Source: Parabacteroides sp. PF5-6
GTDB taxonomy: Bacteria; Bacteroidota; Bacteroidia; Bacteroidales; Tannerellaceae
Assembly: GCF_029504695.1 (NCBI RefSeq)
Contig: NZ_JAQFIN010000008.1
Coordinates: 1 to 64,000 of the forward strand
DNA: 64,000 nt
Direction: 5' to 3'
The translations under genes were made by a program, and so were the position numbers. The notes beneath the pieces are model-generated. The model did no database searches and had not been told where the DNA came from. It saw nothing but the letters and a program-made list of their open reading frames with translations. Shown here in pieces: positions 56,401 through 64,000 of the stretch. Positions within the stretch are counted from its first letter, which is position 1. The number at the start of each line of letters is the position of its first letter.

Positions 56401-57454
56401 ATGCGTCTTGCAGGCTAGCCCGAAGATTATGCCTGATGTAATAGTCCATATTGGGAATATGGACTGTGATCTTTCCCAGTTCGTAGCCTAAGTAAGAACT
56501 TTTGGACACCTCCACGCTTTCAATCCGGGGAGGAGCCTGGAAGAAAAGAGTACCTGAATCCGAAAGTAAAAGGGCATCTTTCTCAAGAATGTATTCTGGA
56601 AATACTCCCGTATAAGTATCATTTTTAACTGCATCTTTCAGCTTATCTATTCCGATAAGCTGATAGTTATAAGAGGGAGCAGGCCTGCCACCCTCGGTGT
56701 TCTTACCGGCAAGCGTCATTTCTTCCGTCAATTTATGCAGGTAGAAACTCTTCCTACTCGTTTTCCCCACCCGGATCGGTGTCAATGCGATCTCATCGCT
56801 CTCCACCGCATCATCCAAAGTCGTTCCACGCCATTCTTTCAGTCGAAGCGTTTGATCGCTTTCAATCGCAACATGCCCGCTGAAGGAGGTACGGAATATA
56901 AGATATTGCCCAACGACCAATGCGGGGGCGACAGTAGCACTAACGTTTTCGCTTGTGCGCGCCGCCGCTACTGAACCAGTAGGGGTGAAATTGAGTTGAA
57001 GAAGTGATTGAGCTATTTTCGTTCGATTACAGGATGAGAAATAGACAAAAGCAACCTCCAAAGCTCCATCTATGTTAGAGTTCGGAATATCTAATTCTAA
57101 CGTAGCAGTTGTCTCGCCGGCGCCAAATCGGATTTCTTTATCAGCCCTCCTACCGACCTCACGAAAAGATCCATCATTGCCACAACGAAGATGCGCGTCC
57201 AAGGTTACCGCGTAATCCGCTCCCAATCCTTTCTCCCGTTTCAGCTGAATAGAGATTTTACCACCGAGCTCCGCCGGATCTCCCATATCAATCACCCAGA
57301 TATCGGGATTGTTCGGGTCGACTGCGCCTTCTGCAAAAGTAATGATATCCTCTGCGACCAGATGAGGATTGGGTTCCAGTTGAGCAAAAGCTATGGATTT
57401 ACTCAACACGAATAAAACAAGGAGTAAGCTCCATCGTGTAAAAGATTGTTTCAT
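50462..57454 (-). CDS. Giant secreted protein with type IX-like C-terminal sorting domain
   Basis: Protein of 2,330 residues from the ATG at 57454, which places a standard signal peptide (MKQSFTRWSLLLVLFVLSK as its start, cleaved near AFAQ) at the N-terminus; an earlier ATG at 57496 would bury it. Recognisable parts are a Big-2-like region at about 440-520 (KWTSSNTEVATIDENTGLL), a long uncharacterised beta-rich middle, CARDB-like repeats at about 1950-2165, a short repeat-type domain with YNLQNMVFYVNG, and a C-terminal segment (last 75 residues) with IVIYNVQGKLLVKQDLPTG and GVYLIVIKDKSYKVYI. The end fits type A sorting domains of the type IX system. Likely a cell-surface protein. Ligand or enzyme activity is unknown. 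An AraC-type membrane regulator lies directly upstream. Confidence 0.85.
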   Translation of the reverse strand: MKQSFTRWSLLLVLFVLSKSIAFAQLEPNPHLVAEDIITFAEGAVDPNNPDIWVIDMGDPAELGGKISIQLKREKGLGADYAVTLDAHLRCGNDGSFREVGRRADKEIRFGAGETTATLELDIPNSNIDGALEVAFVYFSSCNRTKIAQSLLQLNFTPTGSVAAARTSENVSATVAPALVVGQYLIFRTSFSGHVAIESDQTLRLKEWRGTTLDDAVESDEIALTPIRVGKTSRKSFYLHKLTEEMTLAGKNTEGGRPAPSYNYQLIGIDKLKDAVKNDTYTGVFPEYILEKDALLLSDSGTLFFQAPPRIESVEVSKSSYLGYELGKITVHIPNMDYYIRHNLRASLQDALDNISITLFGMEYTFKEEGWNPDTKEATLLFDVPVNTSEADSTVFAEIKVWTLKRVEGLYYGDYVYPYGAYTSFTHARGTVDFEHPIESIEVRGLPENNLIFKANDYSDYPTYQLRAVVSPEGAMCGGKWTSSNTEVATIDENTGLLQPNNKATGVTTIRFTSNEVARRAELKLDPNDEVLIREFRVVVGGVAPKISVSPKNHPYEEKTVIDFYHNFQVAGWSPTKAEIIIYDEDDNEKKKVTIGADDEGFSGRVFQYDFPYDGDLLKKYSSKDENGNYKPVYKVSFEVELENNQKIMPNRTRSAVYPVYVLYPVKPRIRIAEENLQEFYGEGKNSVTYEVGWLDSKGDFEFEYIVTGYTASNVNEFGVVTSWSSSEIGEGKINGSEATTEPEADGLSRIGMFTVEYSPNEPSTEYDYTEIQIKVTNPKGYILYSHTTQIKSKKTEQLLESFKSFNSNEFKNNWDDVAGGIDASQLSTYLEDNYDSDALYDYLAKNWPSKMFHFSYPKSWGMATLTLDDGSDTPYSYGVNHVSTFRVDYPLKGGEQTLTLSWEGKDSKSYKYNFADIENKLYGYYLTGYNSNNFVYVEYTNGKGETKSREVTCGNGYLCLYEPDGVQGSIALWGVITGDDLVYATITDVKPLGHGSVFKSTGSFDKMISNSKTLVRRPDYVIRLYDASGKVITSPATIHYMTLDKNGEVVGEPGTVDSSKDNKYSFFLDLHKSIPYNSTFTQYVEILVDGYQPQLLVVKRSDGYRANVILKGTERLDKHANAILTENNEKKSLQNYSLDDVVSYTDEAKNTFLTAWLPLTKGGTTNLTSYRLSNTKNLLNNQKSVAISRIIESENFKYDYAELTFNIDNYINRQGQAQLAVWNNSNFNSKTILPILKNTTFDPNALAKQLALPLDEGGSIDDLSDVDAGEDFKESFDNFDMTMPSTLPVTLQIVKEGDEFIVRGIYSHNFIPGGKVADQIALAADFEALFNEISSQLSEGKSYEGTNSYFSAGAFLGFKGFLAGKAVYNPNNSEASLQLDFVDIGVKAEMSASFHSTFSLIVVFGVGVDGELSAELKLAKPSAQEMQDAANPIKVNLVLTNKLELDLYAKLGFGVNLLIAEASAGVQGGGGGSHVQQIIFKPYNAGKSQVGFKTNLRAYIILWAQKRFLFWTDRKVKELANWNKEFYFPDNANNPLKTATRSFSRVGDVFTRAEIQGLTSLVEDVESNANPQYVGTDGTFVYTAINDPKDYNDDRIMVYSNNSAKEFDEDDEDVDTPAYNLSAASQGTNSLVAYEELSGLFDPNDLEDMTDRELIQIYTSQIDIIASLNGDKFNLSENDMANMKPKAAINGTHAGVVWSRGSLDVDDEMEISLNGHLVMSRYDGTEWKKYELLPINELNKVGAYSIAMAANGIALIAIEKIENEEAYIQLISVTPEGEVTVVDTGKKGHGPNIKTLGENFILSYLTAKSAETAEEDIYFALIGKDGKPAGISGFGGLSNKIPQNYQLIVAENATKLSDVSVLWNESKINQQTDQIESAIFAAKLGTNNEQFYTSQPTKVFDIPKDVRVHSYDGYVEDNTLKAVACLGNDNLGASIVEAEIDYANSVTLLAEHFPYSNILPEAAVKVGFSIGNDGYLPVKAVKVKIGEADEQVVEAMAMPRYSSDLQVGYTIPASLGTVDYAIIPVFDDGTDSGLEGESCTGSFDLSTIDLGVKRLSTNTLADKTTVLLEVANNTPFPLTGDEEITLGLYTDIRGEELYSGTSVQVLSAEELYADNENLSVVIPLTFDQPKESLSLYAIVKTAEVRDLNTLDNSAIIPLFVDTKSDPDATYYTVSIPEVEGVKIDPSKDAVVQENGSLTVTVTALEGYNLQNMVFYVNGVEKAPDKVLADGSMQFTISPITGDVTLTITGVNKGTVSNIVLIDGLKMYTEPGYLVIENTLVSDSPENIVIYNVQGKLLVKQDLPTGVSRIPMDSGVYLIVIKDKSYKVYI

Positions 57455-57550
57455 ATAAATCGTATTTAAAGGATGTATAAATGCAGTAATATTCACTCAC
57501 GGTTATTTCTTCCGAATCTTCTTCTGGTATACGGAGATTCCTGTCGGGAG

Positions 57551-57610
57551 CAAATATAACATTGCCCTTCAAAGCCAAAGATGACAAATCGTATATTTGA
57601 TATGACAAAT
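57551..57610 (-). promoter_or_regulatory. Promoter and phased direct repeats upstream of the giant gene
   Basis: The minus strand has TATATTTG (57551-57558) as -7 and TTTG at 57576-57579 (17-bp spacer). Directly upstream, ATGACAAAT occurs twice on the plus strand (57581-57589 and 57602-57610) with starts 21 bp apart, two helical turns. This is the arrangement expected for an AraC-type activator. The adjacent regulator is the natural candidate. Binding is inference. Confidence 0.5.
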
Positions 57611-57626
57611 AGTAAAAAAGAGCGGT

Positions 57627-59567
57627 TTATCCGATCAATTCCTTCTGTTGATGAAACATTCGGCGATAAGCGGCGGGGCTTATGTTGTAATGGGAATGGA
57701 ATAGGCGGTAGAATGTGCGCACGGTATTGTATCCGCACATCAGTGCGATTTCTTCAATCGAATCATCGGTATTTTCAAGTAGTTTTTTGGCTTCCTCGAG
57801 CCGGAGGTGATTGATGTACTCCTGCAAGGTATTACCGGTAAGTGTTTTGATCGCTCCGAAAAGATAGCTTCGGTTGGTCGACAGTTCGGTGATAAGCGTT
57901 GGCACATCGATATCGGCCCGGGCAAAGTTACGGTCGGTCAGTAAGTAATCGCGCAGGGAGATGAATAACTTACGTTGACGGGCCAGCTGGGTAGGCCCTT
58001 CCTCGGTTAGCGCAGTCGGATCCCCTTCGGCAGTATCCGGCAGGAGTTGCTGTATATCATCCGCAATAAAGGCTTTTTCCTTTTCCCGCTTTTCGGCATC
58101 CTGCTCCATGATTTTCTGGAAGAGGGCGTAGTTTTTCCTTCGTTGCCGGTGGTAAAGAATCAGGACGATCGCCAGCAGCAGAAACGAGCAGAATAAGCCT
58201 CGCGAGATATGCATTATCCAGGTCTTTTGCTTTTGCAATTGCTCTTCTTTCTTTCCATTCTCTTCTTCATAGTTCTTTTGCTCCGCGTAGTTCAGGAGTT
58301 GGGAGTTGTAGATCTCTTCTTTCTCCGCCTGTATAGTAGCGATGGAATCGATATAAAGGGAAGCGATATCCGCCTGTTTTGTTTTCAGGTAATAATCGCG
58401 GTTCAAGGTATAATACACCTCCCAGTTCCGGATGGGTAGTCCGCCGGCGGTCAGATAGTCGCGTGCCTGTTCGAGCAGTTCGCGGGTGCGTTGCAATTCT
58501 TCCTTTTCCAGGAAGAGGCGGGCCAACTGAACGGCATATCCGCCTGCCAGGGGGAAGTCTTTCACCCGTAGGGCAAGCGACAACGCCTGGGCATACAAGT
58601 CCATTGCCCGGTTTTTCTCTTCGCGCAGGTTGGCGTTGGCGGCCAAGCCGCCGATCGCCACCGCGTCGTATGTATTCCGGGCCAATACATTCTCCGGGCT
58701 TTCGAGCATGGAGAGGTAAAGCGAATCGGAGAGTGCGTAGTCGCCCACATTCCGGTAATAATCGCCCAGGTAATCCCGGGCAATCATGATATTTCGGTTG
58801 TAGAAATGTCCGACAGGCCGATCCAAGGTTTTCCATAACAGCGGAACCGCTTTGTCGTAGAACCGGAAATTATAATAAATCAGTCCGATATGCCGGTAGA
58901 AGTGACCGGGCTCAATCAAATAATATTCGCCTTTCGCTTCCAGGCGCCCCACTGTTGCCAGAATCTCAGTGAATAGTTTGATCACTGGTAGTTTATCTTT
59001 CCCGATCCGTTCCGACACCAGGTTGGTCGGGAATCCACTGCAGAAGTATAATACCCGTTGCATCAGGCGGAGCTTCGTCTGCAGGTCGTGTTTGTGTTCG
59101 TACTTCTCGATAAGCGCCCAAGCCCTCTCCCAGGTCTCTTCGGTAAGTGGAGAGCGAAAGAAGATATACAAATCGAACACATCCAATTCGGCTTTTAGCG
59201 CTTCACTATGATAGCGGTCGATTGCTTTTACGATTTTTACCCGGTCGATCTCCCGCCTGGCCGGTCCATAGAAATCCACGATAAAATAGAAAAACCAGAG
59301 TTCCTCGGCAATTTCCTCCGGCTTACAGGTAGCTATCCGGTAGCAGAGTGAATCCAGATTATAATAATACATCACTCCATCATGGGCATAAAACACAGAG
59401 TCGGCTCCTTCGCCTTCACTGTTCAGCCACAAGCGCTTCTCATCTTCCCAATACCGATCGGAGAAACGTTCCGGTACGGGAGGAATAGAGGTCTCGGCCG
59501 ACAATGGAGTGCAAACCCAGAGAATGATTACATAAAACAGGACGTGTAAAGTAATTTTTCCAAACAT
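57627..59567 (-). CDS. Membrane-bound TPR-AraC regulator
   Basis: Regulator of 646 residues with four parts: a signal-like N-terminal segment (1-24, ending LSAE); a periplasmic helical region with TPR-like repeats (about 60-440, for example YLGDYYRNVGDYALSDSLY); one membrane segment (about 447-470, FCSFLLLAIVLILY); and a cytoplasmic AraC double HTH (about 540-640; VPTLITELSTNRSYLFGAIK and IEEIALMCGYNTVRTFYRLF). This one-component architecture is typical of Bacteroidota and lets an envelope signal act directly on transcription. It lies 20 nt after the S9 peptidase and 172 nt before the giant gene, whose promoter region carries phased direct repeats. Confidence 0.9.
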   Translation of the reverse strand: MFGKITLHVLFYVIILWVCTPLSAETSIPPVPERFSDRYWEDEKRLWLNSEGEGADSVFYAHDGVMYYYNLDSLCYRIATCKPEEIAEELWFFYFIVDFYGPARREIDRVKIVKAIDRYHSEALKAELDVFDLYIFFRSPLTEETWERAWALIEKYEHKHDLQTKLRLMQRVLYFCSGFPTNLVSERIGKDKLPVIKLFTEILATVGRLEAKGEYYLIEPGHFYRHIGLIYYNFRFYDKAVPLLWKTLDRPVGHFYNRNIMIARDYLGDYYRNVGDYALSDSLYLSMLESPENVLARNTYDAVAIGGLAANANLREEKNRAMDLYAQALSLALRVKDFPLAGGYAVQLARLFLEKEELQRTRELLEQARDYLTAGGLPIRNWEVYYTLNRDYYLKTKQADIASLYIDSIATIQAEKEEIYNSQLLNYAEQKNYEEENGKKEEQLQKQKTWIMHISRGLFCSFLLLAIVLILYHRQRRKNYALFQKIMEQDAEKREKEKAFIADDIQQLLPDTAEGDPTALTEEGPTQLARQRKLFISLRDYLLTDRNFARADIDVPTLITELSTNRSYLFGAIKTLTGNTLQEYINHLRLEEAKKLLENTDDSIEEIALMCGYNTVRTFYRLFHSHYNISPAAYRRMFHQQKELIG

Positions 59568-59586
59568 ATTTTTTTCGATTCAAACC

Positions 59587-62286
59587 CTAATACCCCAGCT
59601 CAAAATCCTGCTCGACCGCCGGCAGTCCTTCTTCCATCCAGCGGGGCATAGGCGAGCCTTTGAGGTAGTGATCGAAGAACTGGAACATACGTTTCTGGAA
59701 GTCGATCCGGTTGGCCATCTTCATCGGCCAGTGGATCTCGCCCGGGTAGTTCAACAGCCAAGCGGGTTTCTGCAAACGTTTCAACGCCACGAAGTATTCG
59801 ATTCCCTGGTACCAGGGCACATGGCCGTCGTTATCGTTATGCATAATCAGGATCGGGGTCTCGACTTTGTCCATGGCAAAGAGCGGAGAGCTTTCGACAA
59901 ACTCCCGGTAGGCCGTCCAGGGCGTTCCGCCAATACGGCTCTGCGTATGTTCGTACTGGAACGAACGCGCCAGCCCCGTTCCCCAACGGATCCCGCCATA
60001 CGCACTGAACATATTGACTACCGGCGCACCCGATTCGATGGCGGCAAAGAGATTGGTGCGCGTCGCCAGGTAAGCCACCTGATAGGCGCCCCAGCTATGT
60101 CCTTGCGCGCCGATCGCTTTCTCGTCGATATAGCCCTGTTGAAGCAAGGCAGAGATGCCCGGCATGACCGCGTTATAGCAGTCCGCGCCCGGTTGACCAA
60201 CACTATAGACCACATCCGGGTTAAAGATGATATAGTCGTGGCTGTTGTACAAACGGTAGTCGATCGTCGAGCGATGCGCATCCGGCATCCGGTAATTGTA
60301 ATATGTCTCCGCATTGCGCTCATAGAAATTGACGATCAACGGGTATTTCTTGTTCGGATCGAAGTCGGCCGGTTTATACACCACGCCTTCGAGCCGTTTG
60401 CCATCCATAGAGATCCAGGAAACCAATTCGGCCGTCCCCCATTTGAACGCTTTCTGCTGTTCGCCTTCGTGGGTCAGCTGTATCGCTTTCTTGAACGAAC
60501 GGTTGGTCAGGTACAGTTCGGGATACTGTTCGAATGTTTCCGTAGTGTACACGATCGCATCCGCATTCTTTGCTTTTGTTGGCATACGCAACATAAAGTT
60601 ACCGGCAAGCAAGGTCTTCGGAGTTGCAGGCGAAGTAAGTTTCACCTCATAATACCCCGAGCCTTTCGTCGTTTCGTTGAATCCGCTCAATAGCTGATTC
60701 TTGGACGTATCGATAAATCGCTCTTCCGGATCGAGCCGCAACAGACGATACTGCGTCTGTTCTTTCCGTCCGTTGACTGTCAGGTTCACCGGAGCCGCTT
60801 TCCCTTGCGGGTCAAAGCGCCAGATATCATAACGGTCATAGATAAGTAATTGTTTATCCTCTTCCGTCCAACCGGCCAGGCCATGCGCACGGGGGTAATC
60901 GGGTGTATCGTTATCTTCATCCCAGGCGGGGAACGACTGGGGCGTGGTCAGCCGATAGGTCTCGCCTTTGGCCAGATCCATCGTGTACCAGCAGCTATCG
61001 GTCGATTGATACCAGGCGGCATACTTACCGGCCGGCGAGATCCGCGGCATGGCAAAATCCGCTTCTTTCAACAGCTTGCGTTCGCCGGTCTCCAACGAGA
61101 CCGTATAAATATCCTGGCGGCTGCGGTATTCCCACATCGAAGAGAGCGAATACGGCCGGGAGTTAAAGAGCAGAGCGATATCTCCTTTTTCGGGCAGAGC
61201 GATATCCGGTGTCTCTTCATTCGCCAGTTGGATGATTCTCCGATGGTTCAGGTTGTAGACGGCCTGAAAGCTTTTCTTCAGGTCGCGCTCTTTATTGAAG
61301 TTTTGCACGGTGTACTGCACCGGTTCGTTCCAGCTCCACACCTGCACATGGGGCCAGTCGTCGGCCAATCGGGTCGTATCTTTCTGTTTCGGTTCGGGAG
61401 CCGTACCGAAGAAAAGGCGGTCGCCTGCTTTCGAGAAACTGAGTCTCCCGTTTTCACTGATCACCCAACCGGCGGGAAACGCCGGGTTCGAACGGTCGGC
61501 AAGCCGTTCCGCCGGACGGCCGCCTTCCGCCATCCACAGGTCCATGGCATGCCAAGTGGAATCTTTCTCCGCGGCATAGAGGAAAGCCAGGCGATCGCCT
61601 TTTTCGGTAAGCGCCATCTGCTTGAACACGCCTTCTCCTTCTTTCACCAAATGCGAAATACCCGCCTGCGGATCAAAGGTATAGATCCCGGCTTTGACAC
61701 CCAGCGTGTCGCCTTTCGATACATAATATAACACGCCGCTCTTCCGGGCAAACTGGAATTCCGATACGGCCGGATAGGTGTACGATTGATGTCCATCGAG
61801 TGAACGAACGATCAAGGTCGAATCTTTCTGTCCCCGCTGGTAAGCGATCCAATCTGCCTCTTCCGCCAGGCGATATGACTTCACGGAGTCGATCACCTCT
61901 TCACCACCTGCCAAATGCCGAATGACGAGGCTGTTCAATGGCATCTTGTCTTTTTTGGTCTTGGCGATCTTCAACGAGTCTAACACCGTTTTCGGTGTCG
62001 TTTTCGTCACCAATAAATAGGCAGAAGAAAAGCTGAACGCCGGTTTCTCGGCCGGTGCATACGTGCCAACCTCTTCCCCTTTGGCATTATACAGGCGGAC
62101 CGTCATATCGCCTTCCCAGGGAGCAACGGTCGCCACCACCCATTTCCCGTCGTTCGAAAGCGCCCGTTCGGTGATCCGTTTCCATTGGACCAGATCGTCT
62201 ACCGTAAAACTTCGTTGCGCAACCAGGAAAACAGGGAAAAGCAAGCCCAAACAAACAAACAGAGTGATTTTTCGAAGAAGTGTCAT
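59587..62286 (-). CDS. S9-family prolyl oligopeptidase-like peptidase
   Basis: Exported serine peptidase of 899 residues with a signal peptide (1-23, ending FLVAQ). The N-terminal two thirds form a beta-propeller-like region with repeated WD-type blades. The C-terminal alpha/beta hydrolase domain (about 650-890) has nucleophile Ser731 in GHSWGAYQVA, Asp in HNDNDGHVPW and His in NYPGEIHWP. The family clips short proline-containing or related peptides. It may be cotranscribed with the TPR-AraC regulator (20 nt gap) and thus belong with the giant protein's locus. Confidence 0.9.
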   Translation of the reverse strand: MTLLRKITLFVCLGLLFPVFLVAQRSFTVDDLVQWKRITERALSNDGKWVVATVAPWEGDMTVRLYNAKGEEVGTYAPAEKPAFSFSSAYLLVTKTTPKTVLDSLKIAKTKKDKMPLNSLVIRHLAGGEEVIDSVKSYRLAEEADWIAYQRGQKDSTLIVRSLDGHQSYTYPAVSEFQFARKSGVLYYVSKGDTLGVKAGIYTFDPQAGISHLVKEGEGVFKQMALTEKGDRLAFLYAAEKDSTWHAMDLWMAEGGRPAERLADRSNPAFPAGWVISENGRLSFSKAGDRLFFGTAPEPKQKDTTRLADDWPHVQVWSWNEPVQYTVQNFNKERDLKKSFQAVYNLNHRRIIQLANEETPDIALPEKGDIALLFNSRPYSLSSMWEYRSRQDIYTVSLETGERKLLKEADFAMPRISPAGKYAAWYQSTDSCWYTMDLAKGETYRLTTPQSFPAWDEDNDTPDYPRAHGLAGWTEEDKQLLIYDRYDIWRFDPQGKAAPVNLTVNGRKEQTQYRLLRLDPEERFIDTSKNQLLSGFNETTKGSGYYEVKLTSPATPKTLLAGNFMLRMPTKAKNADAIVYTTETFEQYPELYLTNRSFKKAIQLTHEGEQQKAFKWGTAELVSWISMDGKRLEGVVYKPADFDPNKKYPLIVNFYERNAETYYNYRMPDAHRSTIDYRLYNSHDYIIFNPDVVYSVGQPGADCYNAVMPGISALLQQGYIDEKAIGAQGHSWGAYQVAYLATRTNLFAAIESGAPVVNMFSAYGGIRWGTGLARSFQYEHTQSRIGGTPWTAYREFVESSPLFAMDKVETPILIMHNDNDGHVPWYQGIEYFVALKRLQKPAWLLNYPGEIHWPMKMANRIDFQKRMFQFFDHYLKGSPMPRWMEEGLPAVEQDFELGY

Positions 62287-62385
62287 ATCTTTAGCATTTA
62301 GTAATGGAATGAAAGTGCAATTTTAGCATTTTCTGCCCAAATAGCCTAACAAAACCGGTTCTTTCCGCAAAAAAGCAGGGCAGCA

Positions 62386-62416
62386 TTTGTTATTAAAGCC
62401 AGATCGTGTATCTTTA
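62386..62416 (+). promoter_or_regulatory. Promoter of the POT/MFS transporter gene
   Basis: TTTG (62386-62389), a 19-bp spacer and TATCTTTA (62409-62416, one mismatch to TAnnTTTG) lie about 33 nt before the start. Confidence 0.5.
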
Positions 62417-62448
62417 CCACACTAATTAAATCTAATTACTTCATTCGA

Positions 62449-63867
62449 ATGAGCATATTTAATAAATTCCCGCGCACCTTTTGGGTGGCGAACACCATCG
62501 AACTGTTCGAGCGGTGGGCCTGGTACGGCTTCTTTATGCTGTTTGCCAATTATCTGACCGGATCTTCCGATATGGGAGGATTGGAGTTTTCACAAAGTCA
62601 AAAAGGGATTATCATGGGGGTCGGCACAGGCATCCTCTACTTCCTGCCGGTACTGACGGGCGCCATCGCCGACCGTTACGGGTACAAGAAAGTGCTCTCC
62701 CTGGCGTTTATTATCTATGCTTCGGCGTTTATCCTGTTCCCGTTGTTCTCGACCTTCACCGCCGTATTCCTGATCTATCTTTACCTCGCTGTGGGGGCGG
62801 CATTGTTCAAACCGGTCATCTCCGCAACGATTGCCAAGACGACGACCGACGAGACTTCGTCGATCGGCTTCGGTATCTTTTATATGATGGTGAATATCGG
62901 CGCTTTCTTCGGCCCGATGGTGACCCTGTTGTTCAAAGGCACTTCCCACCTGATCTTTTATGTGTCGGCGGGTATCATTATGATCAATTTCATTCTCTTG
63001 TTGTTCTACAAGGAACCCGGGCGGAAAGAGGTGGAAAAAGAAAGTTCGCTGTGGCAAACATTCGGTACGATATTCAAGAATATGGTCAGCATCTTCGCCG
63101 ACCTGAAGTTCTTGGTGTTCCTCCTGATCGTCGCCGGTTTCTGGACGATGTATCACCAACTGTTCTTCACCCTTCCGGTCTTTATCGCGCAATGGGTGGA
63201 TACCAGCGTGTTGTACTATTTCTTCGATCAGTATATTCCGTTTATCAGCGCGAACTACAGTCCGGCGCCCGGCGAGCTCGACGCGGAGTTTGTGACCAAC
63301 TTCGACGCGATGTATATCATCCTGTTCCAGGTTATTGTCTCTTCGATCGTCATGCGCCTGAAGCCGTTGAAGTCGATGATGTCGGGTTTCTTGGTTTGCT
63401 CGATCGGCATGTCGCTGACTTTGGTTTCCCAGAATGTATTGTTCACGATCGTTGCGATCCTGATCTTCGCTTTGGGCGAGATGGCCGGATCGCCCAAGAT
63501 CACGGAATATATCGGACGCATCGCACCTGCCGATAAGAAAGCGCTCTATATGGGTTATTCGTTTATCCCGGTCTTTATCGGGAACATCCTGGCCGGTATC
63601 ATCTCCGGGGTTGTCTATCAACGGATGTCGGATAAGGTAACGATCACCGAACGTTTCGTTTCCGAGAAAGGTTTGCAGATACAGGAAGGCCTATCCACCA
63701 GCGCCTACTTCGATGAAGTGGCCCGCCAGGTCAGCCTCACCCCCCGCGAACTGACCAACCTCTTATGGGAGACCTACAGCCCCTCCGACCTCTGGATGGT
63801 GCTCTTCGCCATCGGCATGGCTGCTGCTGTAGCGCTTTATTTCTATGATCGGATGTTGTCGGATTAA
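62449..63867 (+). CDS. POT-like MFS transporter
   Basis: Polytopic inner-membrane transporter of 472 residues. The E-x-x-E-R motif ELFERWAWYG (Glu18, Glu21, Arg22, Tyr26) is characteristic of proton-coupled oligopeptide (POT/PTR) transporters, and the loop IADRYGYKKVL is the MFS motif between helices 2 and 3. About twelve hydrophobic segments are visible. A longer loop near residues 250-285 is less usual. Di- or tripeptide uptake is the family expectation and fits the neighbouring S9 peptidase, although the two are divergently transcribed. The gene ends 34 nt before a 22-bp palindromic array. Confidence 0.88.
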   Translation: MSIFNKFPRTFWVANTIELFERWAWYGFFMLFANYLTGSSDMGGLEFSQSQKGIIMGVGTGILYFLPVLTGAIADRYGYKKVLSLAFIIYASAFILFPLFSTFTAVFLIYLYLAVGAALFKPVISATIAKTTTDETSSIGFGIFYMMVNIGAFFGPMVTLLFKGTSHLIFYVSAGIIMINFILLLFYKEPGRKEVEKESSLWQTFGTIFKNMVSIFADLKFLVFLLIVAGFWTMYHQLFFTLPVFIAQWVDTSVLYYFFDQYIPFISANYSPAPGELDAEFVTNFDAMYIILFQVIVSSIVMRLKPLKSMMSGFLVCSIGMSLTLVSQNVLFTIVAILIFALGEMAGSPKITEYIGRIAPADKKALYMGYSFIPVFIGNILAGIISGVVYQRMSDKVTITERFVSEKGLQIQEGLSTSAYFDEVARQVSLTPRELTNLLWETYSPSDLWMVLFAIGMAAAVALYFYDRMLSD

Positions 63868-63901
63868 GGGGGAAGGATCTTCCCATCTCACTCGATTTGC
63901 A

Positions 63902-64000
63902 ACCTACCACAGCTCCCTTTTTCAAACTACCGGTAGTTTGCGCGCGAACTACTAATATTTTGTCGACAAACTACCGGTATTTTGTTCGCAAACTACCGGT
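63902..64000. repeat. 22-bp palindromic array, second copy of the AAACTACCGGTAGTTT type
   Basis: Aligned without gaps to 11154-11252 with five substitutions in 99 bp, including the leader ACCTACCACAG and all linkers. It may continue past the right edge of the window. It follows the transporter stop by 34 nt. Confidence 0.88.

Noticed and set aside
50462-57454. Giant gene as a phage or toxin (Rhs/contact-dependent) protein
   Set aside because: No YD repeats, toxin tail, immunity gene or phage genes are present; the end is a sorting domain.
57455-57496. Upstream start for the giant protein
   Set aside because: It would put 14 residues before an otherwise canonical signal peptide.

Overview
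The window looks like a chromosomal segment of a gut-type Bacteroidales bacterium, most likely Tannerellaceae (Parabacteroides-like). Evidence: many promoters of the Bacteroidota form (TTTG, about 19 bp, TAnnTTTG); a type V (FimA/Mfa1) pilus operon with its DUF3575 and DUF3868/OmpA partners; a 2,330-residue secreted protein whose C-terminus looks like a type IX secretion sorting domain; AraC regulators fused to TPR and membrane segments; and several PepSY-like, Mfa-like and lipoprotein genes typical of the order. The genus is an inference, not a measurement.

Layout. 1-2.4 kb: tolC-like efflux gene divergent from a rhodanese-marR pair, with several 13-bp palindromic boxes between them. 2.7-8.9 kb: an orphan PAS/GAF histidine kinase, then an OmpR-type response regulator and kinase followed by two PepSY-like envelope proteins. 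9-11.3 kb: tRNA-Arg, recO, a DUF2721 membrane protein, and tRNA-Glu-rpsT-tRNA-Glu. 11.3-18.9 kb: a Gfo/Idh/MocA oxidoreductase divergent from gyrB; gyrB is tightly followed by a C26-M19 peptidase fusion, an exported C26 hydrolase, a glutaminyl-cyclase-like M28 lipoprotein and sufE. 18.9-19.6 kb: gene-free, packed with repeats. 19.6-33.7 kb: a nine-gene type V pilus operon (five Mfa1-like subunits, one Mfa2-like anchor, one terminal fimbrillin-like protein with an extra alpha/beta domain, a DUF3868/OmpA/TPR protein and a DUF3575 protein) with its own AraC regulator at 33.9-34.7 kb. 35.2-41 kb: a clan GH-A glycosidase, rnhB, vanZ-like, sufS and a porin, all leftward. 41-48.3 kb: trpB2, HU, DUF2461, two identical tRNA-Asn genes flanking a metallophosphoesterase, a PfkB kinase and an S41 protease. 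48.6-50.4 kb: an NtrC-like response regulator that has lost its AAA+ core, plus its kinase. 50.5-62.3 kb: the giant secreted protein, a membrane TPR-AraC regulator and an S9 peptidase. 62.4-63.9 kb: a POT/MFS transporter.

The most unusual feature is not a gene. At least eight short tandem arrays of strictly 21- or 22-bp period, mostly made of palindromic units, lie 3' of genes or RNA genes. The unit sequence differs between most loci (AAACTACCGGTAGTTT, TTGACAGCTGTC, TTGACAATTGTC, CATTGCGCTTTGG, GGCTGCCGGC), but the architecture is the same. One 99-bp version occurs twice with no indels and five mismatches. They resemble a Bacteroidota counterpart of REP/BIME extragenic palindromes and are the best candidate for an undescribed system. 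Other points of interest are a T-[RK]-[AG] protease-site motif shared by all six fimbrillin-like proteins, helically phased direct repeats in front of the giant gene's promoter, and the inverted-repeat (MITE-like) element beside the pilus operon.
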